Origin: an uncultured Clostridia bacterium
Lineage (GTDB): Bacteria > Bacillota > Clostridia > Oscillospirales > Ruminococcaceae
NCBI GenBank assembly: GCA_947625455.1
Contig: CANQOJ010000141.1
Coordinates: 1 to 5,877 of the forward strand
Reading direction: 5' to 3'
Length of the DNA: 5,877 bases
Below are positions 4,035-5,877 of this stretch, piece by piece (within the stretch, counting starts at the first letter, position 1; the number at the start of each line of letters is the position of its first letter). The notes beneath the pieces were generated by a model that did not search any database, had not been told where the DNA came from, and saw only the letters and a program-made list of their open reading frames with translations. Position numbers and translations under genes: made by a program.

Positions 4035-4886
4035 ATGAACATTGGTTTTATCGGAGCAGGAAAAGCAGGGTTCTCTTTAGGAAAATTTTTCGCGGACAGC
4101 GGCTGCTGTGTGACAGGATATTACAGCTTGCACGAAAGCTCGGCGCGCAATGCCGCAAATTTTACGAGGTCAAGGTTTTTCGGTTCACCCCAAGAGTTGC
4201 TGAATGAAAGCGACGCGGTTTTTTTGACTGTTCCCGACTCGGCTATAAACACGGTTTATAACGAACTGTGCAATTTCAATATTGAGGGCAGGCATATATG
4301 TCATTGCAGTGGAGTGATGACGGCAAAAGAGGCGTTTCCCGATATTCGCCTTAAAAAAGCATTTGGATATTCAATACATCCGCTATTCCCATTTTCAGAT
4401 ACTGAAAATTCCGAGGGAAATCTTGCGGGTGCATTTTTTTGCATTGAGGGCGACAGCGAACATATTTCGGACTGGCGGGATTTTCTGGAAAATCTCGGCG
4501 TAAATGTCCAGATAATCAGCGGAGAAGTAAAACCGCTGTATCACGCCGCCTGTGCTGTCGCAAGCAACCTTGTCTGCGCGCTGATTGACGAAAGCATTGA
4601 ACTATTGAAAAAATGCGGATTTACTGAACAAACAGCGCTTTCTGCCCTTACGCCTTTAATACGCAAAAACACCGAGAACATCTTGAAATACGGTCCTGCT
4701 TTGGCGTTATCGGGCGCAGTTGAACGGAATGATATTCAGACCGTGCAAAAACACCTTAGCTGTATTCCCGAAAAGGAACTTTACCGCGCGGTTTCCGAAA
4801 GGCTGATAAAAACAGCGCGCTCGAAAAATCCTGACATGGATTATTCCGAACTTGAAAAATTGCTGACGGGAGGTAATTCACAATGA
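4035..4886 (+). CDS. panG: Rossmann-like/DUF2520 protein, probable PanG-type ketopantoate reductase
   Basis: A 283-residue dehydrogenase-like protein. The N-terminus carries a dinucleotide-binding Rossmann fold starting at residue 2, with G7-A-G9-K-A-G12 fitting GxGxxG and the second-half motif VFLTVPDSAI (62-71). Further family-like motifs are HCSGVM (90-95), SIHPLFPF (113-120), YHAACAVASNLV (169-180) and, in the helical C-terminal DUF2520 half, ALSGAVERND (224-233). From family knowledge, PanG of Francisella and Enterococcus is a ketopantoate reductase that replaces PanE, reducing 2-dehydropantoate to pantoate with NAD(P)H; assigning this protein to that group is my recollection plus context. 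The context is strong: it is the first gene after the promoter and overlaps panB by 4 bases (ATGA), so the pair is probably translationally coupled, with panC next and no panE seen. The start at 4035 follows GGAG with 5-nt spacing. The enzyme would be cytosolic. Alternatively it is another NADP-dependent oxidoreductase of the same fold. Confidence 0.8.
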   Translation: MNIGFIGAGKAGFSLGKFFADSGCCVTGYYSLHESSARNAANFTRSRFFGSPQELLNESDAVFLTVPDSAINTVYNELCNFNIEGRHICHCSGVMTAKEAFPDIRLKKAFGYSIHPLFPFSDTENSEGNLAGAFFCIEGDSEHISDWRDFLENLGVNVQIISGEVKPLYHAACAVASNLVCALIDESIELLKKCGFTEQTALSALTPLIRKNTENILKYGPALALSGAVERNDIQTVQKHLSCIPEKELYRAVSERLIKTARSKNPDMDYSELEKLLTGGNSQ

Positions 4887-5740
4887 AGAAAAATACTGTA
4901 ACAACCCTTGCGCAAATGAAACAAAACGGTGAAAAAATATCGCAGATAACCTGCTACGACTTTTCTACTGCCCGTATATTTGACGAGGCGGGAATAAACT
5001 CGATACTTGTCGGCGACAGTCTGGGAATGACCATGCAGGGGTATGAGGACACACTGCCTGTTACTATGGACGAGATGATTGTGTACGGAAGAAGCGTGGG
5101 GCGCGCGTGCAAAAACGCGTTTGTGGTAGTGGATATGCCGTTTATGAGCTACCAAGTGTCTGTTGAGCAGGCAGTGACAAATGCAGGGCGCATAATGAAA
5201 GAGTGCGGCGTCAATGCTGTAAAACTTGAGGGAGGAAAGTCGGTCTGCCCGCAGATTTCGGCAATAACCGCCTGCGGAATACCCGTCTGCGCTCATGTTG
5301 GAATGACGCCGCAGTCAGTAAATAGCTTCGGCGGTTTTAAAGTTCAAGGCAAGGGCGAAGAAAACGCAAGGCGGGTGCTTGAGGACGCGCTTGCCGTTGA
5401 AAAAGCGGGAGCGTTTATGGTGGTTTTGGAGTGCGTACCGCCGAAACTTGCCGCGCTTATCACCAAAAAAACTAAGATGATTACGATAGGCATAGGCGCA
5501 AGCGCTGAGTGTGACGGGCAAGTGCTGGTATATCAGGATATGATGGGAATGTCGGGGGATTTCACGCCGAAATTTGTAAAGCGGTTTGCAGACATAGGCG
5601 AGCAGATGAAAACGGCAGTTGCCGAATATGACAGAGAGGTTAAAGCGGGAACATTTCCGTCCGCTGAACACACCTACCCAAAGAGCGACTGCTCTGATGA
5701 ATTTTTGAGCAAACTTGATAATGAATATAAAGAGGTGTAA
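4883..5740 (+). CDS. panB: 3-methyl-2-oxobutanoate hydroxymethyltransferase (PanB)
   Basis: A complete 285-residue PanB, a (beta/alpha)8-barrel enzyme that transfers a one-carbon unit from 5,10-methylene-tetrahydrofolate to 3-methyl-2-oxobutanoate, giving ketopantoate, the first committed step of pantothenate synthesis. Visible signatures: LVGDSLGM (42-49) with D45, and VVVDMPFMSY (81-90) with D84, the two aspartates that bind magnesium in the E. coli enzyme; KLEGG (114-118) with E116; AHVGMTPQ (137-144); VVLECVP (180-186) with E183 at the position of the catalytic glutamate; and IGIGASAECDGQVLVYQDMMG (202-222). Length is slightly above the usual 260-280, mainly through a charged C-terminal tail. 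The start ATG at 4883 overlaps the upstream stop (ATGA) and is preceded by GGGAGGT at 4868-4874 with an 8-nt spacer. All key residues are intact, so it should be active. Confidence 0.98.
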   Translation: MKKNTVTTLAQMKQNGEKISQITCYDFSTARIFDEAGINSILVGDSLGMTMQGYEDTLPVTMDEMIVYGRSVGRACKNAFVVVDMPFMSYQVSVEQAVTNAGRIMKECGVNAVKLEGGKSVCPQISAITACGIPVCAHVGMTPQSVNSFGGFKVQGKGEENARRVLEDALAVEKAGAFMVVLECVPPKLAALITKKTKMITIGIGASAECDGQVLVYQDMMGMSGDFTPKFVKRFADIGEQMKTAVAEYDREVKAGTFPSAEHTYPKSDCSDEFLSKLDNEYKEV

Positions 5741-5742
5741 TT

Positions 5743-5877
5743 ATGATTATTGCAAGAACAATTAAGGAAGTAAGAGAATACGTTAAAAGCAAGCGCGGTG
5801 AGGGCAAAATCATAGGTTTAGTGCCGACAATGGGGTATCTGCACGAGGGACACGCAAGCCTTGTTGATAAGGCGAGG
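5743..5877 (+). CDS. panC: Pantothenate synthetase (PanC), N-terminal part
   Basis: The first 45 codons of a gene cut by the window end. The peptide contains GLVPTMGYLHEGHASLV (about 25-41), the diagnostic PanC motif with the HxGH nucleotide-binding signature (H34-E-G-H37) of the nucleotidyltransferase fold. The enzyme joins pantoate and beta-alanine using ATP in the cytosol. The ATG at 5743 lies 2 nt after the panB stop, and its ribosome site AGAGGTG (5731-5737) sits inside the last panB codons, so the gene belongs to the same transcript. The full protein is usually about 280 residues; a panD gene for beta-alanine supply may follow but is outside the window. Confidence 0.96.
   Translation, partial: MIIARTIKEVREYVKSKRGEGKIIGLVPTMGYLHEGHASLVDKAR

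Noticed and set aside
4030..4038. Three-codon ATGCGATGA overlapping the panG start
   Set aside because: It could in principle act as a leader peptide, but it is too short and too likely by chance to support.

Overview
The window reads as the chromosome of a low-to-moderate GC, Gram-positive anaerobe, most likely a gut-type member of class Clostridia (Ruminococcaceae/Oscillospiraceae-like). The grounds are strong purine-rich Shine-Dalgarno sites, textbook sigma-A promoters with TG-extended -10 boxes, tRNA genes with encoded CCA ends, a transmembrane chemoreceptor and a panG-panB-panC order. The taxon is an inference; no marker gene settles it.

Layout. A tRNA-Arg(ACG) lies at the left edge on the minus strand with its own consensus promoter. 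A divergent promoter then drives an unrecognised, AT-rich lipoprotein gene (start best placed at 391). Next is a single gene for a full-length methyl-accepting chemotaxis protein (1385-3070, GTG start) with its own promoter and a hairpin terminator. A perfect-consensus promoter then drives tRNA-Leu(CAA), which ends in a very GC-rich hairpin starting 3 nt after the CCA.

From about 3278 to 4034 there is no believable gene. The first 570 bases of this stretch are packed with palindromic elements: element A (3313-3505) is bounded by inverted runs of five CAGTNNA heptamers; element B (3512-3599) is a long imperfect hairpin; element C (3639-3847) has two 52-bp arms that are inverted copies with one mismatch, bordered by GTWAGAG heptamers. 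A and C share an almost identical 19-base palindrome (TCCGCCTTRCGGCGGATAA). This looks like a family of small non-coding repeat elements and is the least explained part of the window.

The right end is a vitamin B5 (pantothenate) operon. A consensus promoter at 3889-3917 gives a leader of about 110 nt that can fold, including a hairpin covering the ribosome-binding site of the first gene. The genes are a Rossmann/DUF2520 protein that is probably a PanG-type ketopantoate reductase, then panB (4-base ATGA overlap), then panC (2-nt gap, cut by the window end). Together they would carry out ketoisovalerate to ketopantoate (PanB), ketopantoate to pantoate (PanG) and pantoate plus beta-alanine to pantothenate (PanC).
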